This document shows, piece after piece, positions 44,692-54,073 of a DNA stretch of 56,246 bases. The first letter of the stretch is position 1. Each line of letters opens with the position of its first letter. The translations under genes were made by a program, and so were the position numbers. This stretch comes from Acidovorax sp. GW101-3H11 (GTDB lineage Bacteria > Pseudomonadota > Gammaproteobacteria > Burkholderiales > Burkholderiaceae_C). The DNA is taken from assembly GCF_001633105.1 (NCBI RefSeq), contig NZ_LUKZ01000012.1:95031-151276 (forward strand), read 5' to 3'. A model generated the notes under the pieces. That model ran no database searches. It worked only from the letters and a program-made list of their open reading frames with translations, and had not been told where the DNA came from.

Positions 44692-46224
44692 TTATGACCG
44701 CAGGGCTTGGCGCAGACCGGGGCCGGAGAACCAGCCAGCCGCTACTACAAAGATAGCAGAAAAGGCAATACCAACAAGCGAAAACACCTGTTTTAACCCT
44801 AAATCACGAACCAGGACAGCCGCAGCACTGGCGCCCCCCCACCAGTGCGCCAGCCAAGCAACGACTGCCAGCGCCAGCGATGGCGCCAGGAGCGCGCGCA
44901 CCGGCAGCCAATGCCGCAGGGCGGGGGCACCCAGCGCCCCCCCTGCAACCAGGGCGGCGACCACAAACCCGGCATTCAAACCCCACATGAGTGACTCACC
45001 GGCCGTCCAGCCCGCTGCCCCCACTGCCAGCAGCAGGGCCAGTGCCAGCACATAGGCCAGGACGGCAAAACGCATGCGCCCCACCGAGGCCAGGACCGTC
45101 AAGGCCACCGCCAGCAGCGCCTGCGGCAGCAAACCCCACGCCCCCACACGGCCCCAGGCAGCGATCTGCTCCAGAGCGGACACCTCCATGCGCCCCCAGC
45201 CGAACAACAGAGACGCGATCACAGGAGCCCCCACCAGCAGTGCCGCAGCGGCTGCGCAGGCCAGCGTCCAGGCCAGTACCAGCGCATTGCGCACCGCCGT
45301 CGCCATGGCGTCAGCACGGGTGTGCCCAGTGCCAGACGCCGACGCCGCGTGCGCGCGCGCAATCGCGGGGAAGGCCAGCGAGGCCACGAGCTGGATGGCC
45401 AGGATCAGCGGCAGCTCCACCAGCTTCCAGGCGTAGTTGAAGGTGGCCAAAGCCCCCTCACCCGCCCCAGACGCAAAGGTGCGGGCCACAAACGGCAGCG
45501 TCAGGGGCAGTCCCGCCCCCAAGGCAGCCCACATCCAGATACGCCAACCGGGCAGCGGCGGCGGTGGCGCGACGCCCGGTGGTGCCACGGGCAACGCGTT
45601 CTGGCGCAAGTGCCGCATGCGCCACCCCTGCCAGAGCAAGCGCAAAACAACAGCCATCAACAAGAAAACGCCCAGCGTCTGCCCTGCACCCGGCTCAGCG
45701 CCACGAAAACCCAGAAGCAACAGAGCGGCGATCAGCACGCCATTCACCACCAGATTGGCGCTGTACAAGCCGACAAAATCACGCTCGTGCTGCAACCGCG
45801 TGGCCCACAGGCCGGCCAGCATGGCAGCGGGCAGGGCCAGGGCGCTCCAGACCACAGCGTGGCGGGCAGCACCTTGCAGCGCGGCGGAGGCTCCGGGCAC
45901 CAGCAACGCCGCCACGGGGCCTTGGGCCACACACATCAGGCCCGCCAGCACAAGGCTCCCCCACAACAAACGCCGGGCGACGTGGTTCTGGGTGGCATTC
46001 TGCTGCGCGGCAGACTCCTTGGCCCACTGCGGCAACAGCACATAGGCCAGAGCCCCACTGACGAGCACGCCAGCGAGCCAGTCGGGCAGGGTCAGCATGA
46101 CGATGGCCACGTCGGCCATGCCAGAGCTGCCAAATGCCGCAGCCAATGCCGTTTCGCGCAGTACCCCCAACACACGGCTGGCGAGCAGCAGCAACAGCGA
46201 AAGCAGGCCAGCTTTAAGAAACAT
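44692..46224 (-). CDS. murJ: Lipid II flippase MurJ
   Basis: The 510-residue MOP-superfamily membrane protein has about 14 spans. The MurJ start is SLLLLLASRVLGVLRETALA with FGSSGMADVAIVMLTLPDWL. It flips undecaprenyl-linked peptidoglycan precursor to the periplasm. It could be mistaken for a Wzx O-antigen flippase because it sits next to glycan genes, but the N-terminal motif R-x-L-G-x-x-R-E fits MurJ and the murJ-lysS neighbourhood is housekeeping. Its last codons coincide with a dispersed repeat (44741-44797). Confidence 0.88.
   Translation of the reverse strand: MFLKAGLLSLLLLLASRVLGVLRETALAAAFGSSGMADVAIVMLTLPDWLAGVLVSGALAYVLLPQWAKESAAQQNATQNHVARRLLWGSLVLAGLMCVAQGPVAALLVPGASAALQGAARHAVVWSALALPAAMLAGLWATRLQHERDFVGLYSANLVVNGVLIAALLLLGFRGAEPGAGQTLGVFLLMAVVLRLLWQGWRMRHLRQNALPVAPPGVAPPPPLPGWRIWMWAALGAGLPLTLPFVARTFASGAGEGALATFNYAWKLVELPLILAIQLVASLAFPAIARAHAASASGTGHTRADAMATAVRNALVLAWTLACAAAAALLVGAPVIASLLFGWGRMEVSALEQIAAWGRVGAWGLLPQALLAVALTVLASVGRMRFAVLAYVLALALLLAVGAAGWTAGESLMWGLNAGFVVAALVAGGALGAPALRHWLPVRALLAPSLALAVVAWLAHWWGGASAAAVLVRDLGLKQVFSLVGIAFSAIFVVAAGWFSGPGLRQALRS
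44741..44797 (-). repeat. Dispersed repeat copy in the 3' end of murJ
   Basis: On the minus strand the segment reads TTAAAACAGGTGTTTTCGCT, then TGTTGG, then GCTATCTTTGTAGTAGC. The end GCTATC-TTT-GTAG matches the GCTATCAAA/ATAGCTAC ends of other copies. It encodes part of the last membrane helix. Confidence 0.4.
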
Positions 46225-46344
46225 GCGGCAAATTATCCGGGCTCAGACGGGCGCAAACCCCACACGGCACGGCCAAAAAACTAAAATCACGGGTTTTGGT
46301 CCGAAACAACGCCTCTGAACGCCTCCATCTGCGGGCGGCCCTCC

Positions 46345-47889
46345 ATGTCTGACAACAACACAACCCTCCCTCCCCAGGACGACAACCAGCTCATCGCCGA
46401 GCGCCGCGAAAAGCTCCGCGCCTTGCGCGAAGTGCAAGCCAACGGCGGCGGCGTGGCCTTCCCCAACAACTTCAAGCCCGCCCACAAGGCAGCCCAGCTG
46501 CACCAGGACCACGGTGAGACGGCCAACGAGGCCCTGGAGGCCACACCCGTCACCGTCAGCGTGGCCGGCCGCATGATGCTCAAGCGCGTGATGGGCAAGG
46601 CCAGTTTTGCCACGGTGCAGGACGGCTCGCTGGGCGAGGTGGGTGGCCGCATCCAGCTCTACGTCACGCGCGATGCGGTGGGCGAAGAACTGTACGCCGC
46701 TTTCAAGCACTGGGACCTGGGCGACATCGTGGGTGCTGAGGGCACGCTGATGAAGACCAAGACGGGCGAGCTGTCGATCAAGGTGAGCAGCCTGCGCCTC
46801 TTGACCAAGAGCCTGCGCCCCCTGCCCGACAAGTTCCACGGCATGGCCGACCAGGAACAGAAATACCGCCAGCGTTATGTGGACCTGATCACCGACGAGC
46901 ACGCCCGCAAGCGCTTCATGGCCCGCAGCAAGGCCGTGAGCGGCCTGCGCGAGTTCATGGTGAGCCACGGCTTCCTGGAGGTCGAGACGCCCATGCTGCA
47001 CCCCATCCCGGGCGGTGCCAACGCCAAGCCGTTCGTGACGCACCACAACGCGCTGGAGCAGGAGATGTACCTGCGCATCGCGCCGGAGCTGTACCTGAAG
47101 CGCCTGATCGTGGGCGGCTTCGAGCGCGTGTTCGAAATCAACCGCAGCTACCGCAACGAAGGCATCTCGGTGCGCCACAACCCCGAGTTCACCATGATGG
47201 AGTTCTACGCGGCGTACTGGAACTACCTGGACCTGATGGACTTCACCGAGACGCTGATCCGCGAAGTGGCCCTGAAGGCCACGGGCTCGCTGCAGCTGAG
47301 CTACGGTGGGCGCGACGTGGACCTGAGCCAGCCGTTTGCGCGCCTGACCATCCGCGAAGCGATCTTCCAGTACACCGAAGCAGGCGCCCATGTGGACGAT
47401 GCTGCCTGGCTGATCAGCGCCTTGAAGAAGCTGGGCCTGAACGAAGAGAAGAACAAGCTGTCCACCCGCACTCTGGCCAGCCTGCAGGTGCTGTACTTCG
47501 AGGAGACGGTGGAAGACAAGCTCTGGATGCCCACCTTCATCATGGAGCACCCCACCGAGATCTCGCCCCTGGCACGCGCCAACGACACCCGCCCCGAGGT
47601 GACCGAGCGCTTCGAGCTGTACATCACCGGCCGCGAGTTCGGCAACGGCTTCAGCGAATTGAACGATGCCGAAGACCAGGCCGCACGCTTCCACGCCCAG
47701 GTGGCCGCCAAGGACAGCGGCGACGACGAAGCCATGTTCTACGACCACGACTTTGTGCGTGCGCTCGAATACGGCATGCCCCCAACGGGGGGTTGCGGCA
47801 TTGGCATTGACCGCCTCATGATGCTGCTGACCGACAGCCCCAGCATCCGCGACGTGATCCTGTTCCCGGCGCTGCGCCGCGAGTCCTGA
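46345..47889 (+). CDS. lysS: Lysyl-tRNA synthetase, class II
   Basis: The 514-residue enzyme has an N-terminal OB-fold anticodon domain ([20 protein letters not shown]). The class II catalytic core has motif 1/2 elements ([40 protein letters not shown]) and motif 3 [15 protein letters not shown]. It charges tRNA-Lys. It is divergent from murJ across 120 bases; a TAAAAT at 46282-46287 could be a -10 element but lacks a clear -35. Confidence 0.97.
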   Translation: MSDNNTTLPPQDDNQLIAERREKLRALREVQANGGGVAFPNNFKPAHKAAQLHQDHGETANEALEATPVTVSVAGRMMLKRVMGKASFATVQDGSLGEVGGRIQLYVTRDAVGEELYAAFKHWDLGDIVGAEGTLMKTKTGELSIKVSSLRLLTKSLRPLPDKFHGMADQEQKYRQRYVDLITDEHARKRFMARSKAVSGLREFMVSHGFLEVETPMLHPIPGGANAKPFVTHHNALEQEMYLRIAPELYLKRLIVGGFERVFEINRSYRNEGISVRHNPEFTMMEFYAAYWNYLDLMDFTETLIREVALKATGSLQLSYGGRDVDLSQPFARLTIREAIFQYTEAGAHVDDAAWLISALKKLGLNEEKNKLSTRTLASLQVLYFEETVEDKLWMPTFIMEHPTEISPLARANDTRPEVTERFELYITGREFGNGFSELNDAEDQAARFHAQVAAKDSGDDEAMFYDHDFVRALEYGMPPTGGCGIGIDRLMMLLTDSPSIRDVILFPALRRES

Positions 47890-47968
47890 GCCTGTGCGAG
47901 GCCCCGGGGCGATGCACCCCGGGAGCCCGAGACCGCGCCGTTTGACGACGGCGCCCAAGGAAACCCCT

Positions 47969-49003
47969 GTGCCTTTCAGCTCCAGCAATGCCCCCTACCC
48001 CGCCGCCGAGCCCTTGCCCTCCGGCAATGCGTTCTCGGTGCTGGTGGTCGAAGACCAGGGCTCCGTGCGCGCCGCGCTGGTGGCCGAACTGCGGCGCGCA
48101 GGCGTGTCCAACATTTTTGAGGCGCCCGAGGGCCAGGCGGCGCTGCACCTCTTCAAGACCCACCGCCCGGACCTGGTGCTGCTCGACATCAAGCTGCCCG
48201 GCCAGGACGGCTACTGGGTGGCCCAGCAGATGCGCGAAAGCGAGGCGGGCGACTGGACTCCCATCATCTTCCTGTCGGGCCTGGACAACGAGCTGGACGT
48301 GTGGCGCGGCATTGAGGTGGGCGGCGACGACTACCTCGTCAAGCCCGTCAAGCCCATCGTGCTCATGGCCAAGCTGCGTGCCATGCGGCGCCTGCTGGAC
48401 ATGCGCCGCCGTCTGGTGCTGATGTCGGCCGAGCTGCATGCCGCCAACCAGCGCCTCAACGAGATGGTGGAGATCGACGCGCTCACCGGCCTGGTCAACC
48501 GCCGGGGCTTTGACCGCATCCTGCACAACGAGATTCTGGCGGCGCGCCGGGATGGCACGCCGCTCACGCTGATGCTGTGCGACCTGGACCACTTCAAGCT
48601 CTTCAACGACGCCAGCGGCCATGTGCAGGGCGACTCCTGCCTGAAAGAGGTGGGCCGCCTGCTGCGCGAAGTGTGTGTGCGCCCCCGGGACGTGGCCTCG
48701 CGGTATGGCGGCGAAGAGTTCGCCCTCATCCTGCCCAACACACCCCGCTCGGGTGCGATGACCTTCGCACGCGCCCTGGGGCAGCTGCTCAAGGTGCGGG
48801 CCATCGCACATGCCAATTCGCCCCTGGGCGACATCCTTACTCTGTCCGGCGGCATCACCACCTGCGTGCCCGACGACAGCACCAATGCCGAAAGCATGAT
48901 CATGCGCGCCGACCAGGCCCTGTACGCCTCCAAGGCCCAGGGCCGCAACCGTTTCTTCAGTTTTGAAATGCAGATGGATACCGTGGAGCAATTGCGCAAT
49001 TGA
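47969..49003 (+). CDS. Response regulator with GGDEF domain (diguanylate cyclase)
   Basis: The 344-residue protein has a CheY-like receiver with phosphoacceptor Asp73 (PDLVLLDIKLPG) and Lys in YLVKPVKP. A coiled linker (LMSAELHAANQRLNEMVEID) leads to a GGDEF domain with the active-site GGEEF at 247-251. The inhibitory-site RxxD is Arg238-Asp241, so it can make cyclic di-GMP and sense it. I start at the GTG at 47969, which has AAGGAAA upstream; earlier in-frame codons give a Pro/Arg-rich extension. No cognate histidine kinase is adjacent. It overlaps the next gene by four bases. Confidence 0.92.
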   Translation: MPFSSSNAPYPAAEPLPSGNAFSVLVVEDQGSVRAALVAELRRAGVSNIFEAPEGQAALHLFKTHRPDLVLLDIKLPGQDGYWVAQQMRESEAGDWTPIIFLSGLDNELDVWRGIEVGGDDYLVKPVKPIVLMAKLRAMRRLLDMRRRLVLMSAELHAANQRLNEMVEIDALTGLVNRRGFDRILHNEILAARRDGTPLTLMLCDLDHFKLFNDASGHVQGDSCLKEVGRLLREVCVRPRDVASRYGGEEFALILPNTPRSGAMTFARALGQLLKVRAIAHANSPLGDILTLSGGITTCVPDDSTNAESMIMRADQALYASKAQGRNRFFSFEMQMDTVEQLRN

Positions 49004-49767
49004 GTTTCTTTTCCGCCTTCTCGTTTGACGCCACCGAGCGCAGTGCGCGCACCGTGGCCTCCCGCATGCAACTGCTGAAAACCCGTCTGCCCGACTGGGT
49101 GCAGGACTGGCTGGAGGTCATCATCCCCGGCACGCAGATCCTGCTCATCCTTTTTGTGGCCTGGCTGCTGCAGCGCGTGCTGCGCCGCATCGTGCGCCGC
49201 GCCAGCAGCCACTACCAGGTGCCCGACGAGCTGGTCGTGCCCCTGAACGGACTGATCCGCTGGATCATCGTGGCCAGCGCACTGCTGCTGGTGCTGGAGC
49301 GCATGGGCGTCTCTGCCACCGTGCTCTGGACAGCGTTCACCGGCTTTGCCACGGTGGGTGCGGTGGCGTTTTTTGCCGCCTGGAGCGTGTTGTCCAACCT
49401 GTTCTGCGCGCTGCTGATCTTCACCGTGCGGCCGTTCCGCATCGGCGACTACATCGAGGTGCTGGACACCGCCGAGAAACCCGGCGCCAAGGGCCGCGTG
49501 GTGGACATCAACCTGCTCTACACCACGCTGGAAGACCATGGCGCCACGGCCGAGCATGTGGCCTGGCTGCAGATCCCGAATTCGCTGGTGTTCCAGCGGG
49601 TGGTACGGCGCTTTCAGGGTGTGCCCGCACCAGCAACGCCACTGGCGCCTGCGCCGGCAGCGTCGCCAGAACCTGCTGCACACCCGACCGCAATGCCCGC
49701 TGCAGCACAATCAGCGCCGCCCCCAGCCCCCACGACAGCGCCGCAGGGCGGCTCAGGCCAACCCTGA
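49000..49767 (+). CDS. Small MscS-family mechanosensitive channel
   Basis: The 255-residue protein has three membrane helices: ILLILFVAWLLQRVL, WIIVASALLLVLERMG, and the pore helix FATVGAVAFFAAWSVLSNLF. The MscS beta domain has RPFRIGDYIEVL and LLYTTLEDHGATAEHVAWLQIPNS (quoted in parts: LLYTTLEDHG, then WLQIPNS). It starts with TTG inside the previous stop (ATTGA), suggesting coupling to the diguanylate cyclase. The tail after about residue 205 is Pro/Ala-rich and probably disordered. The TTG start is the main uncertainty; an ATG 22 codons later would leave the pore intact. Confidence 0.8.
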   Translation: MSFFSAFSFDATERSARTVASRMQLLKTRLPDWVQDWLEVIIPGTQILLILFVAWLLQRVLRRIVRRASSHYQVPDELVVPLNGLIRWIIVASALLLVLERMGVSATVLWTAFTGFATVGAVAFFAAWSVLSNLFCALLIFTVRPFRIGDYIEVLDTAEKPGAKGRVVDINLLYTTLEDHGATAEHVAWLQIPNSLVFQRVVRRFQGVPAPATPLAPAPAASPEPAAHPTAMPAAAQSAPPPAPTTAPQGGSGQP

Positions 49768-49808
49768 GCGCCTGGCTTCGACCTCGCGGGGGGACTTGAA
49801 ACTGCCCC

Positions 49809-50900
49809 TCAGGGCAGCAAATCCAGCGCCTGCAGGTACGCAGGCTGGTACATCAGCTCGTCCCACGGCTGGGGCAGGGTTTCGGGCAGCAGCGCCAGGC
49901 GGCGCGATTCGCTGTCCACGCTGGGCTGCCAGCGGCCTTGCTTGCGGGCTTTTTCCAGGCCGTCGATCAGCTCATCCACGGCCTGGCCGTCGCCCAGGCT
50001 CTGGTTGCACAGCAGCACCAGGTCGCAGCCCGCCTGCAGCGCCGCAATCCCGGCGTCGGTGTAGCTCACCACCTGGCCGTCCAGGCGGCGCGCGCCTTCC
50101 ATGCTGAGGTCGTCGCTGAAGATGGCGCCGTCAAAACGCATCTGGCGGCGCAGGATGTCTTGCAGCCAGCGCGGCGAGAAGCCTGCGGGGCGGCTATCGA
50201 CCTTGGGGTAGATCACGTGGGCGGGCATCACGCTGGTGAGCGTGCTGCTGAGCCAGGGGTATGGCGCGGCGTCGTCGGCCAGGATGGCCTTGAGGCTGCG
50301 CTTGTCCACGGGCACTTCGGTGTGCGAGTCGGCCTTCACGAAACCATGACCCGGGAAATGCTTGCCGCAGTTGGCCATGCCCGCCTGCAGCAGGCCGTGC
50401 ATGAGGCTTTTGGCCAGCAGCGCCACCACACGCGGGTCGCGGTGAAAGGAACGGTCGCCGATCACGCCGCTTTCGCCCCAGTCCAGGTCGAGCACGGGCG
50501 TGAAGCTGAAATCAACCCCACAGGCGCGCAGCTCGGCCCCCAGCACGTAGCCCGCTGCCGTGGCGGCATTGGTGGCGCGCAGCGCGCCGCTGCCGGGCAC
50601 CGCCTTGGCGCCCTTGCCATCGTCCATCCACATCTCGCCCAAAGCGCGCATAGGCGGCAGGTGGGTGAAACCATCGGTGCGAAAGCGCTGCACGCGGCCG
50701 CCTTCGTGGTCCACGCAGATGAGCAGGTCGTCGCGCACGGCCTTGATGCTGCTGGTGAGCTGCAGCAGCTGCGCGCGGTTGTCCCAGTTGCGGGCAAACA
50801 GGATCACGCCGCCGGTCAGCGGGTGGGCCAGGCGGCGGCGGTCCACGTCGGTGAGTGTGGTGCCCGCCACGTCGAGGATCAGGGGTGCGTGTTCAGTCAT
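49809..50900 (-). CDS. nagZ: Beta-N-acetylhexosaminidase (anhydro-muropeptide recycling)
   Basis: The 363-residue glycoside hydrolase family 3 enzyme removes GlcNAc from anhydro-muropeptides in the cytosol during cell-wall recycling. KHFPGHGFVKADSHTEVPVD carries the catalytic loop His/Asp dyad. ICVDHEGGRVQRFR and FDGAIFSDDLSMEGARRLDG (nucleophile Asp) are intact. It is the last gene of the lepA-lepB-rnc-era-recO-pdxJ-acpS operon. A dispersed repeat separates it from acpS. Confidence 0.95.
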   Translation of the reverse strand: MTEHAPLILDVAGTTLTDVDRRRLAHPLTGGVILFARNWDNRAQLLQLTSSIKAVRDDLLICVDHEGGRVQRFRTDGFTHLPPMRALGEMWMDDGKGAKAVPGSGALRATNAATAAGYVLGAELRACGVDFSFTPVLDLDWGESGVIGDRSFHRDPRVVALLAKSLMHGLLQAGMANCGKHFPGHGFVKADSHTEVPVDKRSLKAILADDAAPYPWLSSTLTSVMPAHVIYPKVDSRPAGFSPRWLQDILRRQMRFDGAIFSDDLSMEGARRLDGQVVSYTDAGIAALQAGCDLVLLCNQSLGDGQAVDELIDGLEKARKQGRWQPSVDSESRRLALLPETLPQPWDELMYQPAYLQALDLLP

Positions 50901-50918
50901 CAGGGTCCGTCAGAATTT

Positions 50919-50980
50919 ACTATCAAAACAATAGCTACAAAGGCATACCAGTCGCGCGGTAAAGGCTTATTTTCTTCAAA
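50919..50980 (+). repeat. Dispersed repeat copy between nagZ and acpS
   Basis: CTATCAAAACAATAGCTACA, then AAGGCATACCAGTCGCGCGG, then AAAGGCTTATTTTCTTCAAA. It fills the gap and covers the acpS stop (50976-50978), so the stop of acpS is supplied by the repeat. Confidence 0.65.
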
Positions 50981-51368
50981 TTTTCTCGACCACACAGAAG
51001 CTGGCGGCGTAGTCGGTCTCGTCGGTCACGCTCAGGTGCGCCTTCAGCCCCCGGGCCTCGAACCATTCCTTGAGCGCGCCGTGCAGCACGATCACCGGCT
51101 GGCCCGTGGGGAGCTTGGCCACCTCGCAGTGGCGCCAGGTCATGGGCATGCGCATGCCCAGGCCAATGGCTTTGCTGAACGCTTCCTTCGCCGAAAAGCG
51201 CGTGGCCAGGTAGCGCAGGCCCCGGTCGGGCCAGCGGCTGCTGCGCTCGCGCCAGGTGGCCAGCTCGCCGTCGGCCAGCACCTTCTGGGCAAAACGTTCG
51301 CCGTGGCGCTCCAGGCTGGCGGCGATGCGGCGCACGTCGCAGATGTCGGTGCCAATGCCGTAGATCAT
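50976..51368 (-). CDS. acpS: Holo-[acyl-carrier-protein] synthase
   Basis: The 130-residue enzyme transfers 4'-phosphopantetheine from CoA to apo-[18 protein letters not shown] and [13 protein letters not shown] are the AcpS signatures. The start is ATG 51368. It sits between pdxJ and nagZ with a repeat on each side; its stop lies in the downstream repeat. Confidence 0.95.
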   Translation of the reverse strand: MIYGIGTDICDVRRIAASLERHGERFAQKVLADGELATWRERSSRWPDRGLRYLATRFSAKEAFSKAIGLGMRMPMTWRHCEVAKLPTGQPVIVLHGALKEWFEARGLKAHLSVTDETDYAASFCVVEKI

Positions 51369-51370
51369 GA

Positions 51371-51432
51371 GAATTTTTGAATAAAAATGGCTGCTACCGC
51401 GCGTCCATCATGCCTTAGCAGCTATCAAATCA
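51371..51432 (-). repeat. Dispersed repeat copy between acpS and pdxJ
   Basis: The minus strand reads TTTGATAGCTGCTAAGG, then GGACGCGCGGTAGCAGCC, then ATTTTTATTCAAA. It fills the 61-base gap between the two genes and touches the pdxJ stop (51430-51432). Confidence 0.65.
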
Positions 51433-52221
51433 GGAGTTATTGATCGTACCTGTAAACCCCGCCTGGATACACGCCAGATAGGCCTGGACCGTGGCGGTGT
51501 AGCCCAGCTCCAGCGCATCGGCAATAAGGGCGTGGCCAATCGAGACTTCGAGCACGCCGGGCACCTCGCGCACAAAGGCGGCCAGGTTGTCGCGGTTGAG
51601 GTCGTGGCCTGCGTTCACGCCCAGGCCCGCGTCCAGCGCGGCCTGGGCAGCGGCGGCGTAGCGCTTGAGTTCCACAGCGTGCTGCGGCGTGCCCCAGGCG
51701 GCGGCGTAGGGTTCGGTGTACAGCTCCACCCGGTCAGCGCCCATGGCCCGGGCGGCGGCCATCTGCCCGGGCACCGGGTCCATGAACAGGCTCACGCGCA
51801 CGCCCAAGGCCTTGCATTCTGCGATCAGGGGCGCCAGGCGCTCGGCGTCTTGCGGAAAGCTCCAGCCGTGGTCGCTGGTGAACTGGTCTTCGCTGTCGGG
51901 CACAAAGGTCGCCTGGTGGGGCCGCACCTGGCGAATGAAGTCCATCAGGTTCTGCGACGGGTTGCCTTCGATGTTGTATTCGCGGTCCGGCCAGGCCTTC
52001 ATCAGCGCGGCCAGCTCGAACACGTCGTGGCTGCGGATGTGGCGCGCGTCGGGTCGGGGGTGCACGGTGATGCCCTGGGCACCCGCCTGCAGGCACAGCT
52101 CGGCCGCGCGCGTGACGCTGGGGATGCCCAGGTGGCGCGTGTTGCGCAGCAGCGCGACTTTGTTGACGTTGACCGAGAGGGCGGTGGTCGGGTGCGAAGC
52201 GGGGAGGGAGGGCTGGTTCAT
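51430..52221 (-). CDS. pdxJ: Pyridoxine 5'-phosphate synthase
   Basis: The 263-residue TIM barrel makes pyridoxine phosphate from deoxyxylulose phosphate and 1-amino-3-phosphohydroxyacetone. [15 protein letters not shown] is the family start. [47 protein letters not shown] and [16 protein letters not shown] follow. ATG 52221 overlaps the recO stop by four bases. Confidence 0.96.
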   Translation of the reverse strand: MNQPSLPASHPTTALSVNVNKVALLRNTRHLGIPSVTRAAELCLQAGAQGITVHPRPDARHIRSHDVFELAALMKAWPDREYNIEGNPSQNLMDFIRQVRPHQATFVPDSEDQFTSDHGWSFPQDAERLAPLIAECKALGVRVSLFMDPVPGQMAAARAMGADRVELYTEPYAAAWGTPQHAVELKRYAAAAQAALDAGLGVNAGHDLNRDNLAAFVREVPGVLEVSIGHALIADALELGYTATVQAYLACIQAGFTGTINNS

Positions 52222-52985
52222 AGGGCCTGCAGGTCAATCATGAGCTGGCGGGTGCGCAGCATCGGGCTGCCGCAATGGTATTGCAGCACGGTGCGCAGCT
52301 GGGGCTTGAGTTCCGCAGCGACGGGGGCACAGACGCGCAGCGTGGCGGTGTAGCTGGCGGAGTCATCGTCCAGCGCGCGCTGCAGGGCGATCCACTGGCG
52401 GCCCGCCAGCGCCGCGCGGTCGGTGCTGGAGGCCATCCGCAAACCGCCTTCGGCCACCAGCGTGTAGCGGGCGTCGGCCTTCAGCGGCTCCAGCGTCATG
52501 GTCTGCACATCCAGGCTGGGCAGAAGGCCAATCTCGCGCAGCAGCAGCAATTCAAAGCTGCGCAGCACGGGCTCCAGCGCGTCGCCATGTTCGCTGGCCA
52601 GCACGCGTACCACACCCGCGTAGGCGTCGAACAGCGCGGCGTGCGCATCGGCCCGCGCCAGCAGGCGCAGCAGCAGTTCGTTGAGGTACAGGCCCGAGAG
52701 CAGCGCATCGCCCGTGGGCATCACATGGCCGCCCACCCACTCGGCGCCCTTGAGGGTGTGGATGTCGGCCGTGCCGTCGCCCGCCAGGGTGTAGGTGAGC
52801 AGCAGCGGCTGCAGCGGCAGCAGCACGGGGCGGAAGTTGGAAGTGGGCTTCTTCGCGCCCTTGGCCACCAGGGCCACGCGCCCCTGGCGGCGGCAGAAGA
52901 CTTCCAGGATCAGGCTGGACTCGCTCCAGTCGTAGCTGTGCAGCACGAAGGCGGGCTCATCGGCGATGCGCTTGGCGGCAGCCAC
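52218..52985 (-). CDS. recO: DNA repair protein RecO
   Basis: The 255-residue recombination mediator loads RecA with RecR. The OB-fold starts [20 protein letters not shown], with [35 protein letters not shown] and [20 protein letters not shown] are the helical domain. The start is GTG at 52985 ([13 protein letters not shown]); no ATG lies nearby in frame. It is 83 bases downstream of era and overlaps pdxJ. Confidence 0.92.
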   Translation of the reverse strand: MAAAKRIADEPAFVLHSYDWSESSLILEVFCRRQGRVALVAKGAKKPTSNFRPVLLPLQPLLLTYTLAGDGTADIHTLKGAEWVGGHVMPTGDALLSGLYLNELLLRLLARADAHAALFDAYAGVVRVLASEHGDALEPVLRSFELLLLREIGLLPSLDVQTMTLEPLKADARYTLVAEGGLRMASSTDRAALAGRQWIALQRALDDDSASYTATLRVCAPVAAELKPQLRTVLQYHCGSPMLRTRQLMIDLQAL

Positions 52986-53068
52986 GGTGCTGGTTGGAAA
53001 GTGGTGCGAAAGGGGTCAGGAAAAGCCCGCCACCGCGTCGGGTGGTCGGCAGATCATTCGGGCAGCGC

Positions 53069-54073
53069 TCATTCGTAGCCGAAGGAGCGCACACGCGCTT
53101 CGTCGTCGGCCCAGCCAGAGCGCACCTTGACCCAGAGTTCGAGGAACACCTTGGCGTCCATGAGCTTTTCCAGCTCCTGGCGGGCCTCGGTGCCGATGCG
53201 CTTGAGGCGCTCGCCCTTGTCGCCAATGACCATCATCTTGTGGTTGTCGCGCTCGACCACGATGGTGGCGGCGATCTTCACGAGGCGCTTGTGCTGCTTG
53301 CTCTTTTCCTCGTCGAACTTGTCGATGACCACGGTCGAGGTGTAGGGCAGTTCATCGCCGGTGAAGCGGAAGAGCTTTTCGCGCACAGTCTCGGAGGCCA
53401 GGAACTTCTCGCTGCGGTCGGTCAGCTCGTCCTCGGCGTACCACCAGGCTTGCTCAGGCAGGTACTTGGCGCAGATGCCAAACATGCGCTCGATATCGCC
53501 CTTGTTCTTGGCCGACATGGGCACGAACTCGGCGAACGGGTGGCGCTCCTGCATGCTCTTGAGCCAGGGTGCCAGCTCGGCACGGCGGTGCACCATGTCA
53601 AGCTTGTTGGCCACCAGCAGCGTGGGGATGCCGGGCTTGAAGAGCGAGAGCACCTTGGCATCGGCCAGCGTGAAGTTGCCCGCCTCGACCACAAAGAGGA
53701 TCAGGTCCACATCGCCGATCGCGCCCATCACGGTTTTGTTGAGCGACTTGTTGAGCGCCGTGGCGTGGCGCGTCTGGAAACCCGGCGTGTCCACAAAGAT
53801 GAACTGCGTCTGCTCCCGCGTACGGATGCCCGTGATGCGGTGGCGCGTGGTCTGCGCCTTGCGCGAGGTGATGCTGATCTTCTGCCCCACCAGGGCATTG
53901 AGCAGCGTGGACTTGCCCACGTTGGGCTTGCCCACAATGGCAATCACGCCGCAGCGCTGGCCCGGCACAGCCGCAGGCACTGCAGCGGCGGCCAGCATGG
54001 CCTCCAGATCGTTTTGCACGGGGGCGCTTTCTGCACCCTCGTCACCAGCTACATTTTTAGTAGCGTCATTCAT
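53069..54073 (-). CDS. era: GTPase Era
   Basis: The 334-residue ribosome-assembly GTPase has G1 GKPNVGKST (48-56), G3 DTPGF, G4 NKLD and a C-terminal KH domain ([39 protein letters not shown]). It binds the 16S rRNA 3' end. ATG 54073 overlaps the rnc stop (ATGA). It is longer than E. coli Era (301) because of about 40 N-terminal residues rich in Ala that are partly encoded by a repeat-like segment (54016-54067). Confidence 0.96.
   Translation of the reverse strand: MNDATKNVAGDEGAESAPVQNDLEAMLAAAAVPAAVPGQRCGVIAIVGKPNVGKSTLLNALVGQKISITSRKAQTTRHRITGIRTREQTQFIFVDTPGFQTRHATALNKSLNKTVMGAIGDVDLILFVVEAGNFTLADAKVLSLFKPGIPTLLVANKLDMVHRRAELAPWLKSMQERHPFAEFVPMSAKNKGDIERMFGICAKYLPEQAWWYAEDELTDRSEKFLASETVREKLFRFTGDELPYTSTVVIDKFDEEKSKQHKRLVKIAATIVVERDNHKMMVIGDKGERLKRIGTEARQELEKLMDAKVFLELWVKVRSGWADDEARVRSFGYE
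54016..54067 (-). repeat. Repeat-like segment in the first codons of era
   Basis: The minus strand reads GCTACTAAAAATGTAGCTGG, then GCAGAAAGCGCCCCCGTGC. The GCTAC-TAAAAAT-GTAGC hairpin matches the end of other copies (GCTACAAA-ATAGCTGC in trpF). It encodes part of the Era N-terminal extension. Confidence 0.4.

Noticed and set aside
44692..46224. Wzx-type O-antigen flippase
   Set aside because: The N-terminal R-x-L-G-x-x-R-E region and position beside lysS fit MurJ better, although both belong to the same superfamily.
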